A program made the translations under genes and the position numbers. This document shows, one piece after another, positions 48,265 through 58,556 of a stretch of 64,000 nucleotides of DNA. Source of the stretch: CAWGJF01 sp963822905 (GTDB lineage: Bacteria > Bacteroidota > Ignavibacteria > Ignavibacteriales > Ignavibacteriaceae); assembly GCA_963822905.1 (NCBI GenBank), contig CAWGJF010000001.1, forward strand, positions 992,001-1,056,000. Direction: 5' to 3'. Position 1 is the first letter of the stretch; the number at the start of each line of letters is the position of its first letter. The notes below the pieces were generated by a model that did no database searches, was not told the origin of the DNA, and was given only the letters and a program-made list of their open reading frames with translations.

Positions 48265-50691
48265 ATGCGAACCTGGCTTAAAATTACGATAGGTGTTTTC
48301 TTTTCTTTATTGATAATCCTCTTTGTCGGTGGATATATAATCTACAATATGCTTTCAGATTCTTTGCCTGAATACAGCGGAGAAGAAAGAGTAAACGGAA
48401 TTAAAGATAAAGTTGAGATTTATTTCGACAGCCTTTCAGTTCCATACATTTTTGCTGAAAACCAGGAAGATGCTGCTTTTGCTTTAGGCTATCTCCATGG
48501 AAGTGAAAGAATGTTTGTGATGGATTTGATAAGGAGAGCGGGCGAAGGAAGATTAAGTGAAATTCTTGGAAAGGAAACTGTTCCGTTTGATAAAATGTTC
48601 CGCACAATTGGAATTTTGCGAACTGCTGAAATGATTGAAAAGAAAATGGATCCTGATGCGCACAAACTTCTTGAAGCATATTCTGCCGGTGTGAATCAGT
48701 ATATTGAAGAATATAAAGACAGGTACACTTTTGAATTTGATTTACTCGGGTATCAGCCTGAAAAATGGAAGCCGGTTCACAGTTTGATTGTTACAAGAAT
48801 GATGGCGTGGGAATTAAACATTAGTTGGTGGACAGATTTTGTATTTCACTGATCTTGTGCAGAAACTTGGTGAAGATAAAGTAAAAGAAATTTTACCCGG
48901 CTATCCTGACAATGCTCCAACAATTATCCCATCAAATCTGAAAAAGATTTCAGCAATCGATAATTCATTTTTAAAAACTGATCAAAAATTCAGAGAGTTT
49001 ATAAAAAACACCGGAACTCATATTGGCTCAAATAGCTGGGTTGTAAATTATAAAAAATCACAGTCAGGCAACCAATAATAGCAAACGATCCACACCTTGC
49101 TTTCAGTGCACCGGGTAAATGGTATGCGGCAGTTATCAACACACCAGAAATGAAAGTTGCTGGAGTTAGTCTGCCTGGTACACCGGGAATTGTGATCGGG
49201 AAAAATCAGAATATTGCCTGGGCGTTAACAAATATCATGCTCGATGAAGCAGATTTTTATTTTGAGAAATTAGATTCGAGTAAAACAAAATATTTTTTGG
49301 ATGGCGAATGGAAAAATCTCACAGTTATTGAGGATACTATCCAGGTAAAGGGTGATAAACCTGAACCTTTCGAAATAAAACTCACTCACCGAGGACCAAT
49401 TATTTCCGGTGTTTATACATACAATCTTATTTACAATGAGGAAAACCGTACATATCCGCCGGTTAGTATGCGATGGAGTGGAAATGATTTTAGCGATGAA
49501 ACTGAAGCATTTCTTGAAATAAATGAGGCGCATAACTGGAATGAATTCAAAAAAGGTGTGGAAAAATTTAAAGTACCCGGACAAAATTTTATTTATGCAA
49601 GCAGCAAAGGAAATATCGGTTACCTTTTTGGCGGATCAATTCCAATCAGAAAAAATAATAGTGGAAGTTTTATTTATGATGGATCATCAAGTGAGAATGA
49701 TTGGAAAGGTTATTTGAAAAGAAATGAAGAACCATATTTGTTTAACCCGCCCCAGAACTATATTGCTTCCGCAAATAACAAAACTATAAAAGATTTTAAA
49801 TATTATATAACTGATCTGTGGGAGCCTTCTTCAAGAATTGAACGAATAACTGAACTGCTAAATTCTAAAGAAAAACATTCTGTGAATGATTATATGAACT
49901 ATCAAAATGACTTCGTCTCACCTTATGCAAAAACAATAGTGAAATATATACTTTCTGCGTTTAAGGGAATTCAGATAAATGATGAGAATTTAAAATTATC
50001 ATTGAGGCTTTTTGAAGAATGGGATTATAAGATGGATCGGTTTAGCCAGACACCAACAATTTATCTTACTTTTTTTGATAAGTTGATGAAAAATTTATAC
50101 AAAGACGAAATGGGAAATGATCTTTTTAATCAATATGTAATGCTTGCTAATCTTCCTTACAGAAGTATTCCAGAATTGCTTGAAAAACCTAATTCAATTT
50201 GGTGGGACAATGTCAATACAAATGAAAGAGAAACAAGGGATGAAATTATCCGTAAAAGTATGGTTGATGCTTTAAGTGATCTGGAAAAAAATTATGGAAA
50301 AGATTTAAGAGCATGGCAGTGGGGCGAAATTCACAAAGTGACATTTAAACATGCTTTCAGTGGAGTTTCTAATCTGCTTGATGGAATAATCGATATTGGC
50401 CCTTTCCCAATCGGAGGCGACGGTACCACAATTTTTAATACTGAATATGATTTTAATGAAAGTCTGGATAAGTATTCAAGATTTAAACATGAACCATTCG
50501 AAAATAATCTCGGACCTTCAATGAGATTTATTTATGATTTTTCTGAACCTGATTATTTTTATCTGGTTTTAACAACCGGCCAGTCAGGTAATATTTTTAG
50601 TGATCATTATAAAGACCAAACATCGTTGTGGCTGAATGGGAAGTATATGAAAATCTGTACTAATCCGGATACGATTAAAAAGTTCATCTGA
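48265..50691 (+). CDS. Penicillin acylase family protein (two apparent frameshifts)
   Basis: An S45-family N-terminal nucleophile hydrolase of about 808 residues. It has an N-terminal membrane anchor (ITIGVFFSLLIILFVGGYIIY), an alpha chain with ALGYLHGSERMFVMDLIRR, and a self-cleavage site giving a beta chain starting at Ser of SNSW (codon 49028). ANDPHLAFSAPGKWY and GTPGIVIGKNQNIAWALTN follow. Frames break at TTT 48844-48846 (one extra base) and AA 49070-49071 (one missing base). Relatives cleave amides such as acyl-homoserine lactones or penicillins; the substrate is unknown here. Confidence 0.88.
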
Positions 50692-50734
50692 TCAAAAACT
50701 CACATTAACTCCCCGATAGATACTTCCGGCAATA

Positions 50735-50765
50735 ATTGTTATATAAACAAGAATAATTATATTTG
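50735..50765 (+). promoter_or_regulatory. Candidate Bacteroidetes-type promoter of metF
   Basis: ATTG (50735-50738), a 19-bp spacer and TATATTTG (50758-50765) fit the TTTG-N19-TAnnTTTG promoter pattern known in Bacteroidetes. It stands 35 bp before the metF ATG. In this lineage the pattern is an assumption. Confidence 0.4.
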
Positions 50766-50799
50766 TATAGATTTTATCTCACAATAGAATGAACAAAGA

Positions 50800-51768
50800 A
50801 TGAAAGTAATTGACCATCTTGCTAAAGCAAAAGAACCATTAATCAGCTTCGAATTAATTCCACCGAAACGAGGTGGAGACATTAAAAGTGTTTTGGGTGT
50901 TATTGATGAGATAATAAAATACCGTCCACCTTTTATTGATATTACCAGTCACTCTGCCGAAGTTATTTATGAAGAAACTCCAGGCGGTATACAAAAAAAA
51001 ATAAAAAGAAAACGTCCGGGAACTTTGGGAATCTGTGCACTAATTCAAAACAAATATAATATAGATGCAGTTCCACATATTCTTGTAAAAGGATTTACAC
51101 GTGAAGAAACCGAAGATTTTATGATCGAGCTTAATTATCTTGGGATAGATAATGTTCTTGCAATACGAGGAGATGACAGCGGCTACGAAAAACCTATTCC
51201 ATTAGGAAAAAGTGTGAACAGCAATTCTATTGATCTAGTTAAACAAATTGTTGATATGAACAAGGGAAAATATCTTGAAGATTCACTTCTTGATGCGAAA
51301 GCGACTAATTTTTGTGTTGGTGTTGGTGGTTACTCTGAAAAACATTTTGAAGCACCAAATCTTAAATCAGATATAAAATTTGTGAAAGATAAAATTGACG
51401 CCGGGGCAGATTACATCGTTACACAAATGTTTTTTGACAATAAATATTATTTCAATTATTTAGATCAATGTAGGAAAGTCGGGATAAATGCGCCAATTAT
51501 CCCTGGACTAAAAATATTAACATCAAAAAACCAGTTGCATAGTATTCCCGGAAATTTTCACGTTAACATCCCTGACGCATTGGCTGATGCAGTCGAATCA
51601 GCTAAAACGCATGACGATGTTGTACATATCGGTGTAGAGTGGGCGGCTAAACAAGTCGAAGAACTTTTGAATAAAGATGTCCCAAGTGTGCATTTCTATA
51701 TTATGTTAAACGCAAAACCAATGACGATGCTGTTTGATCGGCTTAAATTATTTAAAAAGACTGCCTGA
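50800..51768 (+). CDS. metF: Methylenetetrahydrofolate reductase
   Basis: A 322-residue flavoenzyme reducing 5,10-methylene-THF to 5-methyl-THF for methionine synthesis. Motifs: ISFELIPPKRG (Glu, residue about 18), DITSHSAEV, NVLAIRGDDSG, and DAGADYIVTQMFFDN. Length and order match the family. Confidence 0.92.
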   Translation: MKVIDHLAKAKEPLISFELIPPKRGGDIKSVLGVIDEIIKYRPPFIDITSHSAEVIYEETPGGIQKKIKRKRPGTLGICALIQNKYNIDAVPHILVKGFTREETEDFMIELNYLGIDNVLAIRGDDSGYEKPIPLGKSVNSNSIDLVKQIVDMNKGKYLEDSLLDAKATNFCVGVGGYSEKHFEAPNLKSDIKFVKDKIDAGADYIVTQMFFDNKYYFNYLDQCRKVGINAPIIPGLKILTSKNQLHSIPGNFHVNIPDALADAVESAKTHDDVVHIGVEWAAKQVEELLNKDVPSVHFYIMLNAKPMTMLFDRLKLFKKTA

Positions 51769-51838
51769 AGTTCTTCCATTTCATATTACTATCTTTTCGT
51801 GATAAATTACACCATCAGAATCGTTAATCTTTTTAAAA

Positions 51839-52835
51839 ATGGCAACCAACAATAAATCAAAACAAAATAAATTAAGATGGGGCGTTGCAGGATGCGGGAG
51901 GTATGCTGAACATACTTTTATTCCGACCTTGCATTTTTTAAGGAAAAGTTTAGTTAACTCGTTTTTTAGTCATAATATTTCCCGCGCAAAAGAGCTTGCT
52001 GAAAAATCCGGAGCCTCAAGCTTTCATAGCAATTATGAAGAATTTCTGAAATCAGATATTAATTGTGTGTTTGTTTCAAGTGTAAATGCTCATCACCACG
52101 ACCAGGTAATTAAAGCTGCTGAAGCCGGTAAAAATATTTTGTGTGAAAAACCATTGGCGTTGAGTAGTAACCAGGCAAAAGAAATGGTTGAAGCTTGCAA
52201 ACAAAATAATGTGTTACTTGCCGTAAATTATATTCACCGATTTCATCCACATATCGTTAAAGCAAAAGAACTGGTCAAAGATCAAAAACTTGGCAAAGCT
52301 TGTTTCGGTTAGTGCTGATTTTAATATTGATTTTCCGCCGGGCAGTAATTTCCGGTTCAACAAATCATTAAGCGGAGGTGGTGCATTAAGAGATCTCGGG
52401 ACACATATGATAGATTTGTTGAGATTTATTGGAGGAAATATAATTGATATCCAGGGAGTAGTTGATAATGTAGTTTACAAAAGCGAAGTTGATGATTTTG
52501 CTTCCGGAATTGTAAAATTTGAAAAGGGAGGTTACGGCCGTTTTAACGTTTCCTATAATTCGAAACAGACACTCAACAGAATTGAAATCCTTGGTCATAC
52601 AGGCGCAATTAATATTGAAAATTTGATTGGCCGCAAGCTGGTGCCCTCAAAACTTTCAATTATACTTGAAGGAGAAGCTAAAAAAACATTTCGAAAAAGA
52701 GGGATTAAATTATTATTTCTTCTTAAGTCAATTCAAAAATCATTTCTAAAAAATGAAACGCCTTTAGTTACAGGTGAAGACGGACTAATCAATTTGCAAT
52801 TGATGGAAGAACTGGAAAGAAAATGTCAGAAATAG
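51839..52835 (+). CDS. Gfo/Idh/MocA family oxidoreductase (apparent frameshift)
   Basis: About 331 residues when AAA at 52295-52297 is read as AA, giving KLGKLVSVSADFN. It has an N-terminal Rossmann fold (RWGVAGCGRYAEH), the CEKPLALS motif with conserved Lys, and YIHRFHPH, then the substrate domain (GGGALRDLGTHMIDLLRF). Such enzymes oxidise or reduce sugar derivatives with NAD(P). It overlaps the aldolase gene, suggesting shared carbohydrate metabolism. Confidence 0.88.
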
Positions 52836-53476
52836 AAAAACTAATTTCAGTTTGCCATAAAGTCTATGCTAAAGGATTTGTTTCAGCTTATGACGGAAAT
52901 GTTTCTGCTATTACTGAAAATAATACGATAATCATTACACGTTCAGGAATTTGTAAAGGTGATGTAACTGAAAAGGATATACTTGAATTTGATTTTTCAG
53001 GTAAACCATTAAGAGGGGAAGGAAGAATTACAACAGAGTTCAAGCTTCATCTTTTTGCTTATTCCAAAAGAAAAGAAGTTAATGCAGTTGTGCATTGTCA
53101 TCCGGTTCATGCTACTGCACTAAGTTTACTTGGTGAAGGTATGTTGAAACATTATTTTCCTGAAGTATTGCTTACGCTTGGGAAAGTTCCACTCTGTAAA
53201 TATGCAACACCTTCTACCAACGATCTTCCATTAAGCATTGAACCTTTCATTGATCATGCCTGGGCTTTCATGTTGGAAAACCATGGAGCATTAACTCTTG
53301 GAAAAACACTGGAAGACGCATATTACAAAATGGAAAAGCTTGAACACTCTGCCGAAACAATCTGGAAATCAAAATTATTAGGAAATCCAAAAGAATTAAC
53401 TTCTGAAGAAATTAACAGGCTTGTTGAAATATCTGAAGAAACTTATGGATTGACACAGGATCGCAGAAACATTTAA
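52823..53476 (+). CDS. Class II aldolase/adducin family protein
   Basis: A 217-residue zinc-dependent aldolase of the fuculose/ribulose-phosphate type. Motifs: DGNVSAI, TRSGICKGD, the catalytic Glu in TTEFKLH, the zinc-binding HCHPVHA (about 92-98) and the third His in ENHGAL. It overlaps the oxidoreductase by 13 bases. Its relatives include enzymes in sugar-phosphate breakdown inside bacterial microcompartments, and a shell-vertex gene lies 4 kb away. Confidence 0.85.
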   Translation: MSEIEKLISVCHKVYAKGFVSAYDGNVSAITENNTIIITRSGICKGDVTEKDILEFDFSGKPLRGEGRITTEFKLHLFAYSKRKEVNAVVHCHPVHATALSLLGEGMLKHYFPEVLLTLGKVPLCKYATPSTNDLPLSIEPFIDHAWAFMLENHGALTLGKTLEDAYYKMEKLEHSAETIWKSKLLGNPKELTSEEINRLVEISEETYGLTQDRRNI

Positions 53477-53502
53477 AATCAATTTCTTAATTTTCAAATA
53501 TT

Positions 53503-54507
53503 GTGAATTCAGATAAACCAAAAATTGCATTGTTTGCGGGAGGAACATCACCAGAGCGTGAGGTATCAAAAGATTCAGGCAAAGCAATTTATGAAGTACT
53601 CAAATCTCTAAATTATCCTTTAATAGTTTTGGATCCCGGTTTAGGAATAAATCAACCCGCAGATGTTGAAAAAATATTTGATAAAAAAGATTTTGGAGAA
53701 ATTTCAAACAATAATTGTATTGAGGTGATCAATTCAAATTTGCTTGAGGATGTTGATCTTGTGTTTTTAGCATTACACGGTAAATACGCTGAAGATGGAA
53801 GGATGCAGTCTTTATTGGAGATGAAAGGAATCAGATACACAGGTTCCGGAATACTTGCCAGTGCAATGGGAATGGATAAAAACATATCTAAAATTCTATT
53901 TGAAAATGCAGGTGTGAAAACTGCAAAATGGTTTGTTGTTGATAGTAGCTCAATCAACGGAAATGTAATTAATGAAAAAATAAAAAAAGAATTTGGCTTT
54001 CCATGTATTATAAAACCAAATGATCAGGGATCAACAGTTGGACTGACTTTATTAAAAGCTCCCGGGGAAACAGAACATGCAATTAAACTTGCTCTTCAAT
54101 TTTCATCAAAAGCATTGATTGAAGAATATATACCCGGACGAGAATTAACTGTGGCTGTTTTGGATAACAAGGCACTTCCGGTTCTTGAAATAATTCCACA
54201 GACTGGCTTATATGATTACCATGCAAAATATACAAAAGGAATGAGTGAATATATTGTTCCGGCTGAAATTCCTGATCAGGTTTTCAAAAATATTCAGCTC
54301 CTGGCACAAAAAGCTTTTAATGTTTTAGGATGTAAAGATTATGCAAGAGTTGATTTCAGATTAAATGATAAAAATGAAACATATTGTCTTGAAGTAAATA
54401 CTCTTCCAGGAATGACATCCACCAGCCTAGTTCCTAAAATGGCAAAAGCAGTTGGAATTTCATTTGAAGAATTGATCGAAAAAATTATTCAACTTTCGCT
54501 GCGATGA
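53503..54507 (+). CDS. ddl: D-alanine--D-alanine ligase
   Basis: A 334-residue ATP-grasp enzyme that makes the peptidoglycan dipeptide D-Ala-D-Ala, starting at GTG 53503. Motifs: FAGGTSPEREVSKDSG, ALHGKYAEDG, YTGSGILASAMGMDK, IIKPNDQGSTVG, and ARVDFRL then CLEVNTLPGMTSTS. It overlaps divIC by four bases. Confidence 0.95.
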   Translation: MNSDKPKIALFAGGTSPEREVSKDSGKAIYEVLKSLNYPLIVLDPGLGINQPADVEKIFDKKDFGEISNNNCIEVINSNLLEDVDLVFLALHGKYAEDGRMQSLLEMKGIRYTGSGILASAMGMDKNISKILFENAGVKTAKWFVVDSSSINGNVINEKIKKEFGFPCIIKPNDQGSTVGLTLLKAPGETEHAIKLALQFSSKALIEEYIPGRELTVAVLDNKALPVLEIIPQTGLYDYHAKYTKGMSEYIVPAEIPDQVFKNIQLLAQKAFNVLGCKDYARVDFRLNDKNETYCLEVNTLPGMTSTSLVPKMAKAVGISFEELIEKIIQLSLR

Positions 54508-54803
54508 AATTTAATCAAAAAAAAATATTTCTCTATTTGTTTATCGGAATTTTTTCAATCGGTTTGCTTTACATACTATTTAATGAATATGGTTTCGTAA
54601 AATATTCGAAACTATCAAGCCAGGTTGATTCAATAAAATCAGAAATAAATATGTTAAAAACAGAAAATGAAAATCTGAAAAATGAAATAGATTCATTACG
54701 GAGAAAAGTTCCGGCTAAAATGGAAGAGATTGCCAGGGAAAAATATGATATGGTAAAACCAAACGAAGTAACGGTTGAGATCAAAAATGGAAAAGATGAA
54801 TAA
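54504..54803 (+). CDS. FtsB/DivIC-type septum formation initiator
   Basis: A 99-residue cell-division protein. One N-terminal transmembrane helix (IFLYLFIGIFSIGLLYILF) is followed by a coiled coil (residues about 38-70; SIKSEINMLKTENENLKNEI) and the REKYDMVKPNE motif typical of FtsB/DivIC. It is in an operon with ddl and rarA. Confidence 0.85.
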   Translation: MKFNQKKIFLYLFIGIFSIGLLYILFNEYGFVKYSKLSSQVDSIKSEINMLKTENENLKNEIDSLRRKVPAKMEEIAREKYDMVKPNEVTVEIKNGKDE

Positions 54804-56088
54804 AAGCGATTACCCAGTCACACCGCTCGCAGAAAGAATCAGACCTGATAGTATAGAAAATTTTTTTGGACAGGATCATCTTGTTGGCAAAAATAAGCCA
54901 ATCAGGTTGATGATTGAAAATGATACTCCCGGATCTTTTATTTTATGGGGTCCTCCCGGCGCCGGAAAAACAACACTTGCAAAAATTATTGCGAAACATA
55001 CAAATGCAGAATTTCACCAGTTGAGTGCTGTTTCCTCAGGAGTAAAAGATGTTCGTTCTGTAATTGAAATTGCTGAACAAAACAAACAATGGAATAAAAG
55101 AACAATTCTTTTTATTGATGAGATTCACAGGTTTAATAAATCGCAACAGGATGCTTTGCTTCATTCAGTTGAATCAGGTTTGATCTTTTTAATCGGGGCA
55201 ACAACAGAAAATCCATCATTCGAAGTTATTCCAGCGCTTCGGTCCCGGGCAAGAGTTTATATCTTAAATGAATTATCCAAAGAAGATTTGCAAAGTATTC
55301 TAAAAACTGCAATCCAAAAAGATGAGTTCATTTCAAAACTTCAAATCGAATTAAAGGATGAAGATTATTTATTTTATCTCTCCGGAGGAGATGCTAGAAT
55401 TTTACTGAATATTTTAGAAGCTTCAGTTTCACAGCAGATAAAAAATAAAAAGATTATACTGGATAAATCAGTTTATGAAAATGTTGTTCAGAAAAAGAAT
55501 GTAATTTATGACAAAGCCGGTGAAGAACATTACAATTTAATTTCTGCATTCATAAAAAGTTTACGTGGCAGTGATCCTGATGCCGCTTTATACTGGATGG
55601 CAAGAATGATTGATGGGGGTGAAGATCCTTTATTTATTGCAAGAAGGATGGTCGTTTTAGCTTCAGAAGACATTGGCAATGCATCACCAAATGCATTGGT
55701 CTTAGCTGAAGCAACATTCAGTGCTGTAGATAAAATAGGTTTGCCTGAAGCGAGAATAATTCTTGCTCAGTGTGTGACTTATCTTGCCTCGGCACCGAAA
55801 AGTAATTCATCTTATATGGCAATTGAAGAAGCTTTTTCTGAGGTACGAAAAAATCCTTCTTATTCTGTTCCACTTCATTTAAGAAACGCTCCAACCAAAT
55901 TGATGAAAGAGATTGGATATTCGAAAGGATATCAATACCCTCATAGCTCAAAGGACAATTTTATTGTTGAAAAGTATTTCCCAGATGAGATGAAAAAAAA
56001 TCAATTTTATTTCCCATCAGAAAATGGACAGGAATTACAAATCAAAGAAAGATTGAAAAAACTATGGGTGGGGAAGAAAAAATACTGA
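54787..56088 (+). CDS. rarA: Replication-associated recombination protein A
   Basis: A AAA+ ATPase of about 433 residues (RarA/MgsA/WRNIP1) acting at stalled forks. ATG 54787 is chosen; TTG 54775 and ATG 54796 are possible. PLAERIRPDSIENFFGQDHL, Walker A GPPGAGKTT, Walker B LFIDEIHRFNK, sensor IGATTENPSF, and the C-terminal MARMIDGGEDPLFIARR are present. It overlaps divIC. Confidence 0.93.
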   Translation: MEKMNKSDYPVTPLAERIRPDSIENFFGQDHLVGKNKPIRLMIENDTPGSFILWGPPGAGKTTLAKIIAKHTNAEFHQLSAVSSGVKDVRSVIEIAEQNKQWNKRTILFIDEIHRFNKSQQDALLHSVESGLIFLIGATTENPSFEVIPALRSRARVYILNELSKEDLQSILKTAIQKDEFISKLQIELKDEDYLFYLSGGDARILLNILEASVSQQIKNKKIILDKSVYENVVQKKNVIYDKAGEEHYNLISAFIKSLRGSDPDAALYWMARMIDGGEDPLFIARRMVVLASEDIGNASPNALVLAEATFSAVDKIGLPEARIILAQCVTYLASAPKSNSSYMAIEEAFSEVRKNPSYSVPLHLRNAPTKLMKEIGYSKGYQYPHSSKDNFIVEKYFPDEMKKNQFYFPSENGQELQIKERLKKLWVGKKKY

Positions 56089-57210
56089 TTATAATATTGC
56101 AAAAACTTTCCCAGGTAATTGTTTAATCATCCCTTTAAATTCCAATGAAAGTAAGTGTACAAGGCAGTCTGATGTGCTCAGGTTTGTAGCTGTTGCAATT
56201 TTATCAATTTGCATTGGTTCGTTGTCTAGTACGTTAATGATTTTCTCCTCAAAAAGATTCAGCCCAACCTGTTTTTTAGGAATATTCTTCCCAAGAACGG
56301 GTTTCAATTTTAATTCAAGGCTCAATAAAACATCTTCTGCATTTCTGATAAGAGTTGCTTCTCCTTTATGAATAAGTTCGTTTGTCCCATCGCTTTGTTT
56401 TACACCAACATTTCCTGGCAATGCAAAAACCTCGCGATTCTGATCTAATGCAAACCTGGCTGTTTGAGTTGCTCCACCAGTTGCACCTGTTTCAATGACA
56501 ACTACGCCTAAGCTCAAGCCGGAGATTAACCTGTTTCGTTTAGGAAAGTTTTGTGCATCCGGTTGAGTACCCAACAGATATTCGGAAATGACTATTCCGT
56601 TTTCAGATATCTGGTCAAACAATTTTTTATTCTCAGGTGGATAAATAACATCAAGCCCGGACCCAATTACAGCTATAGTTCGTCCGTTATTCCTAATGCT
56701 CGTGGAATGAGCAATTGAATCAATTCCCCTGGCTAGACCGCTGACCGTTGTAATTTGTTGTCTTGCAAATTCTGAGACAACTTTTTCAGTTTGAATTCTC
56801 CCATAATTTGTCGGCATACGAGTCCCAACAACCCCAATTGAATATTCATCTCTCTCAACAAAATTTCCTTTAGCTTCAAGAAGAAGTGGTGGATCATAAA
56901 TCTTTTTTAATAATGAAGGATAATCTCTATCCCAGATGGAAACGATCCTGGCATTTAATTTTTTGAGTTTGGATAATTCTTTATCGACCAAATCATTAAT
57001 TTCATATCTTCTTTTACGTGAAGAATAAATTCTTTTAGCCAGGTTAGTTGAAATCCCCTCAGCTGACAATAATGAATTATAATCAGCGGATAAAATATTT
57101 TTAGTTGATTTGAATTTTGAAAGGAGTGATCTGATTTTACCTGGTCCGATTCCTTCAATTGATAAAAGAAGAAAAATATCCGTTAGCTGTTCAAATGAGA
57201 GCTTGGTCAA
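56089..57210 (-). CDS. dprA: DNA-processing protein DprA
   Basis: A 373-residue RecA loader for incoming single-stranded DNA in natural transformation; TTG start. It has an N-terminal HhH/SAM-like part (IEGIGPGKIRSLL), a Rossmann domain with GTRMPTNYG, SGLARGIDSIAH, GSGLDVIYPPENK, and KRNRLISGLS, and a C-terminal winged helix. It is convergent with rarA without a gap. Confidence 0.93.
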   Translation of the reverse strand: MTKLSFEQLTDIFLLLSIEGIGPGKIRSLLSKFKSTKNILSADYNSLLSAEGISTNLAKRIYSSRKRRYEINDLVDKELSKLKKLNARIVSIWDRDYPSLLKKIYDPPLLLEAKGNFVERDEYSIGVVGTRMPTNYGRIQTEKVVSEFARQQITTVSGLARGIDSIAHSTSIRNNGRTIAVIGSGLDVIYPPENKKLFDQISENGIVISEYLLGTQPDAQNFPKRNRLISGLSLGVVVIETGATGGATQTARFALDQNREVFALPGNVGVKQSDGTNELIHKGEATLIRNAEDVLLSLELKLKPVLGKNIPKKQVGLNLFEEKIINVLDNEPMQIDKIATATNLSTSDCLVHLLSLEFKGMIKQLPGKVFAIL

Positions 57211-57227
57211 AACTACTCAGGGGTTTT

Positions 57228-57512
57228 TTATGATATGTGCGAATTTACTTCAATTGAATCCACAACTGCAACTATTATTGAGTGCGCGGGGGTAGTTTTA
57301 TTTCCAAGAATTTGCTGAACTGCCTTACCTTCCTGAACAAGAAGAATTGTGTCGCCAATTCCTGCCTCAACAGTGTCTAGAGCAACAACATCCTTCTTCC
57401 CGATTTTTTTCCCCTGCAAATCAATAGGATGTACGATTAAAAGTTTTTGTCCAACAAGATTTTTATCTTTTTGTGTGGAAACGAGGTTACCTTTTACTTT
57501 GGCAAGAATCAA
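57228..57512 (-). CDS. EutN/CcmL family microcompartment vertex protein
   Basis: A 94-residue BMC-P protein that forms pentamers capping the vertices of bacterial microcompartments. MILAKVKGNLVSTQKD, LLIVHPID, VALDTVEAGIGDTILLVQEG and IVAVVDSIEV are the family's core. No BMC-H/BMC-T shell gene is in the window. It overlaps DUF3098 by four bases and precedes dprA, so it may be co-transcribed with them. Confidence 0.9.
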   Translation of the reverse strand: MILAKVKGNLVSTQKDKNLVGQKLLIVHPIDLQGKKIGKKDVVALDTVEAGIGDTILLVQEGKAVQQILGNKTTPAHSIIVAVVDSIEVNSHIS

Positions 57513-57790
57513 TTTTGATTTATCTCGCCGTTATCTTTTACATTATTACTTTTTGAGAAAATAGAAAGAGGAAAAATAATAACATACGCAATTCCCAGGA
57601 TTATCGGTGAAAAAACCAGGGCAGAAGTACTGTCCCAGTTTCCAAAAGACATTACCAGAAAGCCAACTATTACCGATGCTATTCCTGCAAAAAGCAATAA
57701 ATAATTTTTGGTGTCCCAATAAATATTAAAAGGGGAAACACTTTTTTTCTTTACTAGTTTTGAAGTTTTTCGTTGAACTTTTTTTGCCAT
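57509..57790 (-). CDS. DUF3098-like small membrane protein
   Basis: A 93-residue protein with a Lys-rich N-terminus and two transmembrane helices (YLLLFAGIASVIVGFLVMSF and PIILGIAYVIIFPLSIF), matching the DUF3098 pattern of Bacteroidetes-group membrane proteins. Function unknown. Confidence 0.72.
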   Translation of the reverse strand: MAKKVQRKTSKLVKKKSVSPFNIYWDTKNYLLLFAGIASVIVGFLVMSFGNWDSTSALVFSPIILGIAYVIIFPLSIFSKSNNVKDNGEINQN

Positions 57791-57818
57791 TATTTGTCTC
57801 CGGTATTAAAAAATAAAA

Positions 57819-57892
57819 AGCCCAGCGATGGGGGGACCACTGGGCTCGACTCTAATATTTCAAAGGGCAGGGGAGAACCCTTTGAAAGAGTC
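57819..57892 (-). other. Structured element with terminator before the DUF3098-EutN-dprA genes
   Basis: Read on the minus strand: a 10-bp perfect hairpin (TTTCAAAGGG/CCCTTTGAAA, 57858-57867 with 57878-57887) is enclosed by GACTCT/AGAGTC, then AGCCCAG/CTGGGCT (57819-57825 with 57840-57846) follows with a T-rich tail. The second hairpin is a terminator. The two together could be an attenuator for the downstream genes, or simply terminate the 57935 gene. Confidence 0.6.
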
Positions 57893-57934
57893 GTAAGAAA
57901 TATAATTCCGAATAAACTATTTGTCAAGTGTCAA

Positions 57935-58183
57935 TTATTTAGTTATCTGGTATACAATTTTGCGGATTGTATCAAATTGCAGGTATGGATAATCTTCACG
58001 AATTGTGTCAATAGCATCACCTGCGCTAACTTTGCCAGACCTAAGCTGTTTGAATTTCTTTCGAATCTGGTAATCTCTAACGGCTTTATCATCTATAAGT
58101 CCCTGGGATTCCAATAATTCGAAAATCTCATCACTGATAAGATCGGACAGAGGGTTATTTATTTGAGCTTTTATTTCCTTCAT
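57935..58183 (-). CDS. Small helical protein of unknown function
   Basis: An 82-residue, charged, helix-rich protein (DLISDEIFELLESQGLIDD, RDYQIRKKFKQLRSG, then AGDAIDTIREDYPYL). It could bind nucleic acid or a partner protein, but I do not recognise it. Confidence 0.6.
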   Translation of the reverse strand: MKEIKAQINNPLSDLISDEIFELLESQGLIDDKAVRDYQIRKKFKQLRSGKVSAGDAIDTIREDYPYLQFDTIRKIVYQITK

Positions 58184-58556
58184 CTTAACCTTCCTTCTTT
58201 TGTTGATGGAAATCTTTACCTTATTATAGTATCAATTCTTTAGTACTAACACCTCCGTAAAAAGTTCCGTAAATATACCCTTTAAAAACACAAAAACCGA
58301 CCAGAGTAAATCCCGAATCGGCATAGATTTGCTACTCTGGTAAAATAAAAATAATTTTATTTCTTAAACCTGTAGCAAATTGACTATAATGTTTTCCTGT
58401 GTTTAATTATCTTTGTTTTAACAAAAATAGAAAAAATATTTTTAAAGTCAAACCTTTTTTGAAGACAAAATATTGTTTTCACATAATAAGTTAAGCACAA
58501 ATTATATAGAATTGATCATTTGATATTAAAATTTTAAAACATCGGAACCTTGGTAA
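58184..58556 (+). other. Long intergenic region before the polysaccharide locus
   Basis: No gene is seen in these 373 bases. It holds one hairpin: ACCAGAGTA (58300-58308) pairs with TACTCTGGT (58333-58341); on the minus strand it is followed by a T-rich stretch. A TATCTTTG box occurs near 58410 without a convincing upstream partner. Promoters for both flanking genes must lie here. Confidence 0.6.

Noticed and set aside
48110..48292. 60-codon ORF before the penicillin acylase gene
   Set aside because: Composition is low-complexity and Asn/Lys-rich, no RBS, and it overlaps the well-supported acylase start in another frame.
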